NCBI GenBank assembly: GCA_964387945.1
Contig: CAYLYX010000010.1
Location: forward strand, 54,759 to 118,758
Source of the DNA: Parvicella sp964387945
GTDB lineage: Bacteria; Bacteroidota; Bacteroidia; Flavobacteriales_D; Parvicellaceae
Direction of reading: 5' to 3'
DNA: 64,000 nucleotides
A model generated the notes under the pieces. That model was not told the origin of the DNA, did not search any database, and saw only the letters and a list, made by a program, of their open reading frames with translations. Made by a program: the position numbers and the translations under genes. How positions within the stretch are numbered: the stretch's first letter is position 1; each line of letters begins with the position of its first letter. This document shows positions 44,133 through 53,354 of the stretch, piece after piece.

Positions 44133-46466
44133 GTGAGGAATATTTTAACCATCGTTGCCCTTTTGTTTACCTGTGTGCTATTTGCACAGAAAGGAACAAT
44201 CAGAGGGACGATTTACGATAAGTCGAGTGGGGAACCCGTAATTTTTACCAATGTCTTAGTAAAGGAATTATCTACCGGAGCTTCTTCAGACGTCAATGGA
44301 GTTTATCAAATTGGACCAATTGATGCCGGAACGTATACACTGATCATCTCCAATGTAGAATACGAAACATATGAGACTACCGTAGTTTTAGAAGCGGGAA
44401 AGATAAAGATTGAGAATATTTACCTAGAGCAAGGTCAAATGCTTGAAGGCGTTGACGTAAATGGTACAAAGAAGGATAACCAAAACAACGTTAATCCATC
44501 TACTATTAAAGCAACCAAAAAGGAGATTTCTGCAGTTGTTTCTACGGGTGGTGAACCAGATTTAGCAACTTATTTCCAGACGGTTCCAGGAGTTGTAACT
44601 ACTGGAGATCAGGGAGGTCAGATGTACATTCGAGGAGGTTCTCCTGTACAAAATAAAGTATTATTAGATGGGATGGTAATCTACAACCCGTTTCACTCTA
44701 TTGGTTTTTTCTCCGTTTTTGATACAGAATTGATTAAGAATGCAGATATCTACACGGGAGGTTTTGGTGCAGAGTTCGGAGGTAGAATTTCCTCAGTGAT
44801 GGACGTAAGCACCATTGATGGAAATAAAAAGAGAATGGGCGGTAAGGTTTCGGTCAATCCTTTTGGAGCTAAACTAACCTTAGAAGGACCGCTTAAGAAG
44901 TTAAAAGAAGATGACCTGAATTCAGGAACAATCTCTTATGTTTTCTCAGCAAAAACATCTTATTTGGAGCAAAGTTCTAAGTTGCTTTACTCTTATGTAG
45001 ATACAGCTGGTCTTCCATTTAACTTTACGGATGTATTTGGAAAAATTACCTTCAGTAATCCCAACGGAAGTAAGTTCAATGTGTTTGGTTACAACTTCAG
45101 AGACCGTGTAAAATGGCAGGCACTTTCTAATTTAAACTGGAATTCTTACGGGTTAGGTTCGAACTTCGTGCTTTTACCTACTGGTTCTCCTGTGCAGATA
45201 AGTGGTAAGCTTGGGTATTCTAACTATCAAATTGCGATGTCAGAATACGATGCACTTACGGATAAGTCAGATACGACAAGGACGAGTGGGGTAAATAACT
45301 TTAACCTCGGATTTGATTTTAAGTATTTCATTCGTGAAGACGTGATTAAGTATGGTATTGAAGTGAGTGGATTCTCGACCAACTTTTCTTATGTAAATTC
45401 GGTGGGAAGAACCATCAACCAAGATGCGAATACAACGGAAATCGGAGCTTATTTTGATTATAAGATCAACAGAGGATTATTGATCATTAACCCCGGATTT
45501 AGAGCTCAGTACTATGCTTCACTAGGAGACTTCAGTCCAGAGCCTCGTTTGGGATTAAAATTTAATGTGAATGAGAACCTTAGGATTAAAGCTGCGGGAG
45601 GAGTATATTCTCAGAACTTAATTGCTGCTAACTCAGATAGAGATGTAGTGAACTTATTCTATGGATTTATTGCGGGACCAGATAACCTACAAGATCAAAT
45701 CATTACACCAGATGGTGAGAAAGAAAGAAAGCATTCACTTCAGAAGGCAACGCATGCCATTGCTGGTTTTGAGCAAGATTTAGGAAAGCACGTTTCGATT
45801 AATGTGGAAGGTTATTATAAGTGGTTTAACCAATTGACCAATATCAATAGAAATAAGGTGTACAATGACAATTCAGACAACCTTGATAAACCAGATGTGT
45901 TGAAGAAGGATTTTATCATTGAAACGGGAACTGCTCGAGGTGTAGATGCGGTATTGAAGTACAGCACAGACCGTCTATACATTTGGTTTGTTTACTCGCT
46001 AGGAAAAGTGGATAGATGGAATGGTGTGGATACCACTTATGCACCAATCTTTGACAGACGTCATAACATCAACTTTGTGGGAACATACTTCTTAGATAAG
46101 GACCACAAATGGGAAGTAGATGTAAGATGGAACTTTGGTTCAGGACTTCCATTTACGCAAACACGAGGTTACTATCACAACATTGATTTTACCTCAGGAA
46201 TTGGAACGGATATTACAACGTCTAACACCAATGACCTAGGATTGATTTTTGCTGATTTGAACTCTGGAAGACTTCCAACTTATCATCGATTGGACCTTTC
46301 GATTAAGAGAACAATCGAAATCAGTGAAACTTCTAAAATGGAAATCAATGCGAGTGTGACCAATGCTTACAGCAGAAAGAACATTTTCTACGTAGACCGG
46401 ATCACTTCCGAGAAGGTTTATCAGTTGCCGGTGCTGCCAAGTATTGGGTTCAACTGGAGGTTCTAA
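44133..46466 (+). CDS. TonB-dependent outer-membrane receptor with carboxypeptidase-like N-terminal domain
   Basis: A 777-residue receptor starting with GTG. Signal peptide (RNILTIVALLFTCVLFAQ), then a carboxypeptidase regulatory-like domain (GTIRGTIYDKSSGEPVIFTNV ... GTYTLIIS, about 20-105), a plug domain (TVPGVVTTGDQGGQMYIRGGSPVQN motif region), and a 22-strand-type barrel ending in an aromatic residue (SIGFNWRF). Such receptors import ligands such as siderophores, vitamins or oligosaccharides with energy from TonB-ExbBD. It is shorter than SusC proteins and has no SusD neighbour, so glycan uptake is not indicated. No ligand can be named. Confidence 0.92.
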   Translation: MRNILTIVALLFTCVLFAQKGTIRGTIYDKSSGEPVIFTNVLVKELSTGASSDVNGVYQIGPIDAGTYTLIISNVEYETYETTVVLEAGKIKIENIYLEQGQMLEGVDVNGTKKDNQNNVNPSTIKATKKEISAVVSTGGEPDLATYFQTVPGVVTTGDQGGQMYIRGGSPVQNKVLLDGMVIYNPFHSIGFFSVFDTELIKNADIYTGGFGAEFGGRISSVMDVSTIDGNKKRMGGKVSVNPFGAKLTLEGPLKKLKEDDLNSGTISYVFSAKTSYLEQSSKLLYSYVDTAGLPFNFTDVFGKITFSNPNGSKFNVFGYNFRDRVKWQALSNLNWNSYGLGSNFVLLPTGSPVQISGKLGYSNYQIAMSEYDALTDKSDTTRTSGVNNFNLGFDFKYFIREDVIKYGIEVSGFSTNFSYVNSVGRTINQDANTTEIGAYFDYKINRGLLIINPGFRAQYYASLGDFSPEPRLGLKFNVNENLRIKAAGGVYSQNLIAANSDRDVVNLFYGFIAGPDNLQDQIITPDGEKERKHSLQKATHAIAGFEQDLGKHVSINVEGYYKWFNQLTNINRNKVYNDNSDNLDKPDVLKKDFIIETGTARGVDAVLKYSTDRLYIWFVYSLGKVDRWNGVDTTYAPIFDRRHNINFVGTYFLDKDHKWEVDVRWNFGSGLPFTQTRGYYHNIDFTSGIGTDITTSNTNDLGLIFADLNSGRLPTYHRLDLSIKRTIEISETSKMEINASVTNAYSRKNIFYVDRITSEKVYQLPVLPSIGFNWRF

Positions 46467-46500
46467 AATATCATTGACTGAAAAGCCAGTGCATACTTAA

Positions 46501-49002
46501 TTAGTATCCCCAATTCTTATTTCGCAGGGAGTAGCGATTCACGGCAAATTTAATTCTGGGTGCGATGCTAGAGTAGTTTGATGTGGCCTCCACAAAATAG
46601 ACGCCAATCCTCATTCTCGATCGCTGTACTTTAAAGACTTTCTCAATTCCAATGAATCCTTCCAAATACTTGTAGTCACTCTCTTTAATGTAGAGCGCAC
46701 TTGCGCCTGCAACTGCATGAATGCCGAGTTTCTTCACAAACGGAATGTAATTGACGATAGCACCATTAAAATGATGAGCAAAATGGACCCTCACGTACTG
46801 ATCTCTCACGGTGAGTGTAGTGTCCTGAATTTGCATGGATTCCATCAAAGAAGCAAAAAACCACTTGTCTCCTCGAGGAAAAATCACTTGGTCAACATAC
46901 CTAAGGTCGTTTGTATTGATAAACTTACCTGCTCTCAACGTGTAATTTGAGGTACCCAAGGTGCCCAGTTTGAAACTGTGACGAATTCCAGCAGAAATAT
47001 AGGTGTAATCAATGTCACTTCCGAATAGTTTAGGTACTCCTCTTTCAAAGTGAATTGATAGTGTTGGCCATTTACTCCCGAGAACAACTTTTCGGTTGGG
47101 TTCAGTCATGTATTTCTGAAAGGGTGTGTAGAAAAGCGTAAAACGAAGAATAGAAGTCTTATAACTTTCAAAGTCTAGTGGGGTATTCTGTCCGTCAAAC
47201 CAATCGTCTAATTCAGGGTTGAAATTGTATTGACCGATTGGGTAGCGATGTACATAATCCAAATTCATATGAGCGTAAAGCCCATTGAGCAATTCCCGAC
47301 TGGTAAAGAAAGTAAAACGGTTTTCTTCGATCCAGTTGGATCGCAAAAACAGATTGCTTAGTGCATCGTTTTCCACGATTGTATTAAACAGTTTTCCAGT
47401 CCAAAAACCTGCGTAACCTGCATGCATTGGATCGTAACGTCCTCTTACTCCAAGATCATATTTGATATCGCCATTTCTTATACCTACATCTACACCAGGA
47501 CTGATAGACAGATACTTTTCGTTCTTCCATTTTTTGAAGTAGACAAAATCTGGCCCCACCCGTAAACCTCCAATTTCAAAAGGGTCTAGAAGTCCTGCTA
47601 GAGAAGAAAAATACATGTATCTTTTTTTCTTTCTATTGGAAAACTCGATGCCGTCCCAAAGAACATTCATCACCGTTACACGATTGAACACAGAGTCTAC
47701 TGAATCCAGATAACGGTCGCTGTTTTGAAAAGCATAAATGCTGTCTTTAATCCGTTGAAAGTTTTGCTCTTCTAAACTCAATGGGGCGGGTCTGATTTTT
47801 TGCCAGTAGCTAGTATCTTGCTCGTAAGCTTCTTGGGTGGTGACAGCTACCTCATTTTTAAAAAACCTCTTTTCAAAAGTAGGGTTGAGTGTGTAATTGG
47901 CATAGTCTACAACAGTACTTCCCTCAAAGTTAGATTTACCAGATTTTGAGAAGTAAGTGAACTCTTGTTTTTTGAGCACCTGAATAGAGTCCTCAACAAA
48001 AACATAATCCTGCTTGATGTTGAAATCGCTGTAAAGAATTAGACCTCCTTTACTCAGTGAAAGATCCACTTTCTCAATATTAAACGATTTGTCTTTGATC
48101 CAGATAAATCCTTCCCAAGAGGCATTTCCTGACTTCCGAGGAGTTACTTTGATTTTGTAGATTTTTCGTTCGCCTTCAAAAGTAGTTTCCACAAGTTTGA
48201 ATTTGTACGTAAGTACACTCGAAAAGTGGAGCGGACTTACTACCGGTAACTCATTCAGGTTATCCAACAACATGAGGTTGTCGTAAAAATTAAAAATTGC
48301 CTGACTGGTGTTTAGAAAGTAAAGACCATAACTACTGCCATATTTTTTATACCCATCTCTTATTTCTTTCACCTTATTGGGTGATTCGTAATGCCGAGTC
48401 AAGTTGATTTCCACCATGTTCATGTTTGGCTGCTTCAGCTTGTTCTGAGCATCCTGTTTTTGATCTTCAACAGCAAAGACGTCTTCCTCCTGACTGTTTT
48501 TGGTGGCTTCTAGTTCTGCTTCAGCTTCTTTTTGGCGTTTTTTCTTTTCTTTTTCTGAAATGATTTCCTTCGCCTTGATGTAGACTTTGCACGTGGAACT
48601 TTGGTACTGATTGTTCCAATGTTCCTTTTGAGCAATGGCATTGGCAATGATCCCGTAGGCTGGGTCTCTCTTTTTGGAATTAACGATTACTTCGTCCAAT
48701 TCATTTTGATCGGTAACCAGCCAAACGCTTTGTACAATTTCCTCGGTAGCTTCGATAATGACTTTGACTTCCTGTGTTTCATATCCGATGCTCGAAAAAA
48801 CAATGTCATACACACCAGGGTCAGTAAATCTTAGAAAATACTTACCATCGCCATCTGTAGTCGTACCGTTTCCGAGATTCTTGACATACACATTAACGAA
48901 AGGAATCCCTGCGTTGGTTTCATCAAGGACATATCCGCTAATGCTTTGTCCGAAAGATGAACTCATCAGCAGTACACATATTACGAGCAGAAGGTGTTTC
49001 AC
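46501..49002 (-). CDS. DUF5686 family outer-membrane protein with carboxypeptidase-like domain
   Basis: An 833-residue protein starting with GTG at 49002. Signal peptide (HLLLVICVLLMSSSFGQ), a carboxypeptidase regulatory-like domain (SISGYVLDETNAGIPFVNVYV ... IGYETQEV, about 20-105), then the DUF5686 body with a Lys/Glu-rich helix (EKEKKKRQKEAEAELEA region) and a C-terminal part rich in beta strands, ending in the aromatic YSLRNKNWGY. DUF5686 proteins are common in Bacteroidetes and are thought to be outer-membrane barrels of unknown role. It is convergent with the TonB receptor gene, with 34 bases between the stops. Confidence 0.88.
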   Translation of the reverse strand: MKHLLLVICVLLMSSSFGQSISGYVLDETNAGIPFVNVYVKNLGNGTTTDGDGKYFLRFTDPGVYDIVFSSIGYETQEVKVIIEATEEIVQSVWLVTDQNELDEVIVNSKKRDPAYGIIANAIAQKEHWNNQYQSSTCKVYIKAKEIISEKEKKKRQKEAEAELEATKNSQEEDVFAVEDQKQDAQNKLKQPNMNMVEINLTRHYESPNKVKEIRDGYKKYGSSYGLYFLNTSQAIFNFYDNLMLLDNLNELPVVSPLHFSSVLTYKFKLVETTFEGERKIYKIKVTPRKSGNASWEGFIWIKDKSFNIEKVDLSLSKGGLILYSDFNIKQDYVFVEDSIQVLKKQEFTYFSKSGKSNFEGSTVVDYANYTLNPTFEKRFFKNEVAVTTQEAYEQDTSYWQKIRPAPLSLEEQNFQRIKDSIYAFQNSDRYLDSVDSVFNRVTVMNVLWDGIEFSNRKKKRYMYFSSLAGLLDPFEIGGLRVGPDFVYFKKWKNEKYLSISPGVDVGIRNGDIKYDLGVRGRYDPMHAGYAGFWTGKLFNTIVENDALSNLFLRSNWIEENRFTFFTSRELLNGLYAHMNLDYVHRYPIGQYNFNPELDDWFDGQNTPLDFESYKTSILRFTLFYTPFQKYMTEPNRKVVLGSKWPTLSIHFERGVPKLFGSDIDYTYISAGIRHSFKLGTLGTSNYTLRAGKFINTNDLRYVDQVIFPRGDKWFFASLMESMQIQDTTLTVRDQYVRVHFAHHFNGAIVNYIPFVKKLGIHAVAGASALYIKESDYKYLEGFIGIEKVFKVQRSRMRIGVYFVEATSNYSSIAPRIKFAVNRYSLRNKNWGY

Positions 49003-49053
49003 AAGGTGCTAAAGATATCTAATTATAAACTATAATCTCTAGGAAATGTTTTG

Positions 49054-49635
49054 TTACAGCTTCAAATAGTTGATGAGTTCTTCATCAGTTGTTTTACCCT
49101 TGTCATTAATGTACCACTTCTGGAGGTCGACATGAAAATCTCTACCAGGTTGAGGGTTGTGCTTGTTGTCCATGACCATCTTTTGTGCAGGAGCGGGGCG
49201 AGGTCCCCAATGATCTGCATACTCCATGCTATCGTTCATGGCCACAAAAATAGGAATCGAACGACTTCCGTTGGTTAGAAAGAGGTCCATGATTTCGGGA
49301 CGTTCATCACGAATTAGGATTCTAAGGTCAACGTTATCTACAGCTTTTGCAAGGTTAGCAATAAGTGGAATGATATTTCCCGCATCACCGCACCAAGCTT
49401 CCGTTATAAGTAGCCAGTTTTTTCGATTTGAGGAGGTAGCAGTTTGAATAAGTTCTTCACTTGGAAAAAGTGTTTTTAAACCTCTTCGAGTTCTCGCCAG
49501 AGAAAGCTGTGTATAATTCAAGTAACTTTCGCTTTGATTTTCGCCTGTTGTTTTTCCCTGTTCAAATAGTTCTTGAATAAATATCCAGTATTCATCAAAA
49601 TGGGGGAGATTTATGAATAAGATCCGATCGATCAT
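49054..49635 (-). CDS. Thioredoxin-like protein without CxxC
   Basis: A 193-residue protein of the thioredoxin fold. The motif region reads LLITEAWCGDAGNIIP: one Cys (about 82) followed by Gly-Asp-Ala instead of the usual second Cys, then SIPIFVAM with the cis-Pro loop. With only one Cys it cannot act as a standard dithiol oxidoreductase; such proteins occur widely in Bacteroidetes with unknown role. It has no signal peptide, so it is probably cytosolic. Its start overlaps the stop of the upstream phosphatase gene by four bases (ATGA), making it the last gene of the phosphatase operon. Confidence 0.85.
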   Translation of the reverse strand: MIDRILFINLPHFDEYWIFIQELFEQGKTTGENQSESYLNYTQLSLARTRRGLKTLFPSEELIQTATSSNRKNWLLITEAWCGDAGNIIPLIANLAKAVDNVDLRILIRDERPEIMDLFLTNGSRSIPIFVAMNDSMEYADHWGPRPAPAQKMVMDNKHNPQPGRDFHVDLQKWYINDKGKTTDEELINYLKL

Positions 49636-51494
49636 TTCGTTGATTTTACGATAGTTTTAGAAACACGATTATTTTCGTTGTAAAAAACAAAGCTGTAAAC
49701 ACCCTGAGAAAGAGATGAGGTTTCAATCTGCGCATAATTCACACCAACATTCAAATCGTTCATTACATCACTAAAAATCAATTGACCGCTCACATCGTAG
49801 ACTTCAATGTTTAACGAAGTCTCATCGTTCAGATAAATCTGAAAAGTCACTTCGTTTACCGATGGGTTAGGGTAGGCGCTCATTACAATGAACTCTTCGT
49901 AAACCAAGTCTTCAATACCATTGCTCATGTGAATCGGATTCTCTGGAGCCAAAGCAGGATTAGGTGTAATTCTACTTGAGTAGCCTTGCCCCTGTTGTGC
50001 ACAGGTCTCTCCACTGTTTACCATATAGCTATCTGCAAAATATTGATTAGTAAAAGGATCTTCAATGTCATCCATGTAGAAGTAGTCAAACTGCGTTCTT
50101 GTTTTATTCACATCCATGATGCCATACCCTTTTTCAGAAAGGTTGATGTACTGCATATGAGAATTCATAGACTGAATCAAGCTAGGTCCAACATTAAATG
50201 GAAAGCTAGTGGAAGTCACACTTGTGACTACAAATTCCACTCCTGCAGAACCAGTACAAGAGGAGACGTCATAATTGCTAAGAGGAATGTCATTTACCCA
50301 GGAGGTGTGGATGTCTCCGGTAAGAACAATGAAGTTGTTGACATTACTATCGACCACAACATTTAGCAACTGTTCTCTCTCATAATTGTATCCGTCCCAC
50401 TGGTCGTAGTTTACTGGAAATCCAAAAACTTCAAGTGGCGCAATCATTACCTGATTCCCTACAATGTTCCATTGTGCACTTGAGGTGGATAGATTATTAA
50501 CCAACCAGTTATATTGATCTACACCGAGTAATGATCGTGATGGATCGTTAGTTTCTCCTGATCCTGCTTGCTCATCTCTCCCTTCAATACGTGTATCGAC
50601 CATGGGCAAATTGATGAGATCTCCAAACTGAAAGGAACGATAAATTCTACCTTCTCCGGGTTCTGGAGAACGAATCGGCAGCCATTCATGATACGCCTGC
50701 GCTGAATTGTTTTTTCGATCAATCCATAATCCCTCTGTGCCATCGTCATGGTTTTCTGCACCATCCTTGTAAGAGTCGTTAGCTGATTCGTGATCATCCC
50801 AGATGGTGATGAAAGGATAGTTTTGATGAATCCATCTTAAGTTCTCGTCTAACTTGTAATGAGAATGACGAATTCTATAGTCAGACAGTGTGATAATTTC
50901 ATTGACGGGCTCATTGATCCTGTCGCTTAGGTCAGCGGAATACCCTCCGGCACCATATTCGTAAATGTAATCACCCAAGTGCAAAATAAAGTCAATGTCA
51001 TTTCGCTGGGTTAAATATTTGTACGGAGTAAAGTAGCCGTGCTCATAATTAGAACAAGAAACTACACCAAATCTAAGGCTGTCGATATCACCTACAGGCG
51101 CTGTTCTAGTTCTACCTCTTATGGAATAACTGTCGAGGGCTTTGAAGTCGTAATAATACCAAGTATTTTGAGATAACCTGGCTGCATCTACCTTAAAAGT
51201 CCAATCTTGACTAGCCTTTGCGTACCCAGTTCCGCTACTCACTACATGCATCATGGTAGTGTCTGTGGCTACTCGCCATTCTACCAAAACAGAATCAACC
51301 GATAGTGTATCGTCAGTTACACGAGTCCACAGGATCACACGATCATTCAACGGATCTCCAGAAGCTACACCATGATAAAACGGGTACATGTCTGAAATCC
51401 CTTTTTCTCGAAGGTAATTCCCTAATTGTGCATAATGAATATTGGCAAAAAGTAAAGTTAAAACGCCTAGCAAGGCAAATCTCTTAATTCCCAT
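49632..51494 (-). CDS. PhoD-like secreted phosphatase with T9SS type A sorting domain (copy 2)
   Basis: A 620-residue protein. Signal peptide, then a short N-terminal PhoD domain (FYHGVASGDPLNDRVILWTRV), a PhoD metallophosphatase core (VVSCSNYEHGYFTPY, HLGDYIYEYG, TIWDDHESANDSYKDG, LTGDIHTSWVNDI) and a C-terminal type A T9SS domain (MSAYPNPSVNEVTFQIY ... SKTIVKS). PhoD enzymes release phosphate from phosphodi- and monoesters with calcium and iron at the site. Export by T9SS places it on the surface or outside. It is a tandem paralogue of the gene at 51497-53353 along its whole length. It begins two bases after that gene's stop. Confidence 0.93.
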   Translation of the reverse strand: MGIKRFALLGVLTLLFANIHYAQLGNYLREKGISDMYPFYHGVASGDPLNDRVILWTRVTDDTLSVDSVLVEWRVATDTTMMHVVSSGTGYAKASQDWTFKVDAARLSQNTWYYYDFKALDSYSIRGRTRTAPVGDIDSLRFGVVSCSNYEHGYFTPYKYLTQRNDIDFILHLGDYIYEYGAGGYSADLSDRINEPVNEIITLSDYRIRHSHYKLDENLRWIHQNYPFITIWDDHESANDSYKDGAENHDDGTEGLWIDRKNNSAQAYHEWLPIRSPEPGEGRIYRSFQFGDLINLPMVDTRIEGRDEQAGSGETNDPSRSLLGVDQYNWLVNNLSTSSAQWNIVGNQVMIAPLEVFGFPVNYDQWDGYNYEREQLLNVVVDSNVNNFIVLTGDIHTSWVNDIPLSNYDVSSCTGSAGVEFVVTSVTSTSFPFNVGPSLIQSMNSHMQYINLSEKGYGIMDVNKTRTQFDYFYMDDIEDPFTNQYFADSYMVNSGETCAQQGQGYSSRITPNPALAPENPIHMSNGIEDLVYEEFIVMSAYPNPSVNEVTFQIYLNDETSLNIEVYDVSGQLIFSDVMNDLNVGVNYAQIETSSLSQGVYSFVFYNENNRVSKTIVKSTK

Positions 51495-51496
51495 CT

Positions 51497-53353
51497 TTAA
51501 TACTTAATAATCGACTTGGTGACCTTATACATGCCAGATGTAATGACAAACTGATAGGTCCCCTTTTCAAGTTTGTCAATGTTGAGTTGAGCATAATTTA
51601 CCCCCACATGAACATTGGTCATTAGATCTTCAAAGACTTGTCTTCCGGTCATGTCGAAGACACGAATAGAAATGGGCTGATTCTTCTCAGCATACATTTG
51701 AAAGGTAACCTTATCATTGGCAGGGTTCGGGTATGCTCCTAATACCACAAATGAAGGCTTGTTCAGCTCACCAACCGAGGCAGATGAAGTATCTTCCTCC
51801 ATTGGGAAAGGTGCAAAGTCTGGCGCAGGTCCTGGTCTGTTAGAAGCTCCTGAGGCCTGGTTAGCGCAATGCTCACCATCATTAACAAAGTAACCATCTC
51901 CGTAGTATTCTCCGGTATTCACATCAGCAATGTCGTCCATGTAGTAAAAGTCAAACTGAGCTCTGGTTTTGTTTACATCCAATACACCATATCCTCTTTT
52001 GTCTAAGTTGACATACTGAACGTGAGGATTATTAGATTGAATCAAACTTGCTCCAAAACCTAAATCAAAACCAGGTGAAGTCACACTGGTCACAACAAAC
52101 TCTACTCCTGAAGAACCGATACACATAGAAGCATCGTAACCACTCGAAGGAATATCATTTACCCAAGACGTATGAATGTCACCAGTAAGTACGATGAAGT
52201 TATCTACGCTATCGTTAACAAAACTCAGTAAACGATTTCTTTCGTAGTTGTAACCATCCCATTGGTCGTAGTTAACAGGAGTACCAAAAGCTTCCAGTGG
52301 AGCCATCATCACCTGATTACCGATGATGTTCCATTGTTGTGGAGAGTTGTCCAAATTGTTCGTTAACCAATCGTATTGAACCGCTCCAAGTAAAGAACGT
52401 GTTGTGTCATCAGCTTCAGCTGCACCACCTTGCTCATCCCTTCCTTCAATTCTAGTATCAATCATCGGAAGGTTGATGAGGTCACCAAACTCGAACGAAC
52501 GATAAATTTGAATGTCTCCGGGTTGTGGAGATCGAATGGGTAACCACTCGTGGTAAGCCTGTCCCGAAGCTCCCAATCTATCTAACCATGGTCCTTCTGA
52601 GCCTGGATCGTGGTTTTCAGCTCCATCCTTGTAGGAGTCGTTAGCTGATTCATGATCATCCCAAACTACGATAAACGGGTATTGCTGGTGAAGTGTTCTT
52701 AAATCTTCATCCAATTTATAGTGAGAATGTCTAATTCTATAGTCTTCTAGGGTGATAATCTCGTTGGTAGGTTCATACTCACGTCCTGAAATGTTATTGG
52801 TGTATCCACCCACTTCGTATTCGTAAATGTAGTCCCCAAGGTGAAGAATACAATCGATGTCATTTCTGTTCATTAAATGACGGTATGCACCAAAATAGCC
52901 GTGCTCAAAACTCGAACAAGACACTACTCCGAATCTAAGGCTGTCAATGTCTCCAACTGGAGCTGTTTTTGTTCGTCCGATAATAGACTGTTCTCCTAAC
53001 GCTTCAAAATCATAGTAGTACCATGTGTTTGCAGATAGTCCAGTCGCGTCCACTTTGTAGGTCCAGTCTGCACTGGCTTTAGCATATCCCATTCCGCTTG
53101 TTACGATATTGGTCATGTTTGTATCGGTAGCGATTCTCCAATTTACCTGAACAGAATCTACGGTTAACGTATCATCCGTAACTCGAGTCCACAGAATAAC
53201 AGCGTCATCAAGCGGATCTCCTGAAGCCACGCCATGGTAAAAAGGGTAAAGGTCAAGAACTCCTTTTTCTCTTAAATAATCGTTGTTGCCTTTTTGTGCA
53301 ATAGCACTTATCGTTAGCGCAGTGACCGCGAGTAGCGTAAAAATTGATTTCAT
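51497..53353 (-). CDS. PhoD-like secreted phosphatase with T9SS type A sorting domain (copy 1)
   Basis: A 618-residue paralogue of the downstream gene, with the same order: signal peptide (MKSIFTLLAVTALTISAIAQ), FYHGVASGDPLDDAVILWTRV, metal-site motifs (HLGDYIYEYE, VWDDHESANDSYKDG, LTGDIHTSWVNDI) and a type A CTD (LGAYPNPANDKVTFQMY ... TKSIIKY). I start at the ATG at 53353, one base after the stop of the upstream gene (TAAAATG); a TTG three codons earlier is the alternative. The metal-binding motifs are the same in both copies, so both are likely active. Duplication may serve dosage or different substrates. Confidence 0.93.
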   Translation of the reverse strand: MKSIFTLLAVTALTISAIAQKGNNDYLREKGVLDLYPFYHGVASGDPLDDAVILWTRVTDDTLTVDSVQVNWRIATDTNMTNIVTSGMGYAKASADWTYKVDATGLSANTWYYYDFEALGEQSIIGRTKTAPVGDIDSLRFGVVSCSSFEHGYFGAYRHLMNRNDIDCILHLGDYIYEYEVGGYTNNISGREYEPTNEIITLEDYRIRHSHYKLDEDLRTLHQQYPFIVVWDDHESANDSYKDGAENHDPGSEGPWLDRLGASGQAYHEWLPIRSPQPGDIQIYRSFEFGDLINLPMIDTRIEGRDEQGGAAEADDTTRSLLGAVQYDWLTNNLDNSPQQWNIIGNQVMMAPLEAFGTPVNYDQWDGYNYERNRLLSFVNDSVDNFIVLTGDIHTSWVNDIPSSGYDASMCIGSSGVEFVVTSVTSPGFDLGFGASLIQSNNPHVQYVNLDKRGYGVLDVNKTRAQFDFYYMDDIADVNTGEYYGDGYFVNDGEHCANQASGASNRPGPAPDFAPFPMEEDTSSASVGELNKPSFVVLGAYPNPANDKVTFQMYAEKNQPISIRVFDMTGRQVFEDLMTNVHVGVNYAQLNIDKLEKGTYQFVITSGMYKVTKSIIKY

Positions 53354-53354
53354 T

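Noticed and set aside
44133..46466. Polysaccharide utilisation locus (SusC/SusD pair)
   Set aside because: The TonB receptor is shorter than SusC, and no SusD or glycoside hydrolase gene is nearby.
46467..46500. Terminator between the convergent TonB receptor and DUF5686 genes
   Set aside because: Only a weak ACTG/CAGT pairing without a T-run can be found in the 34-base gap.
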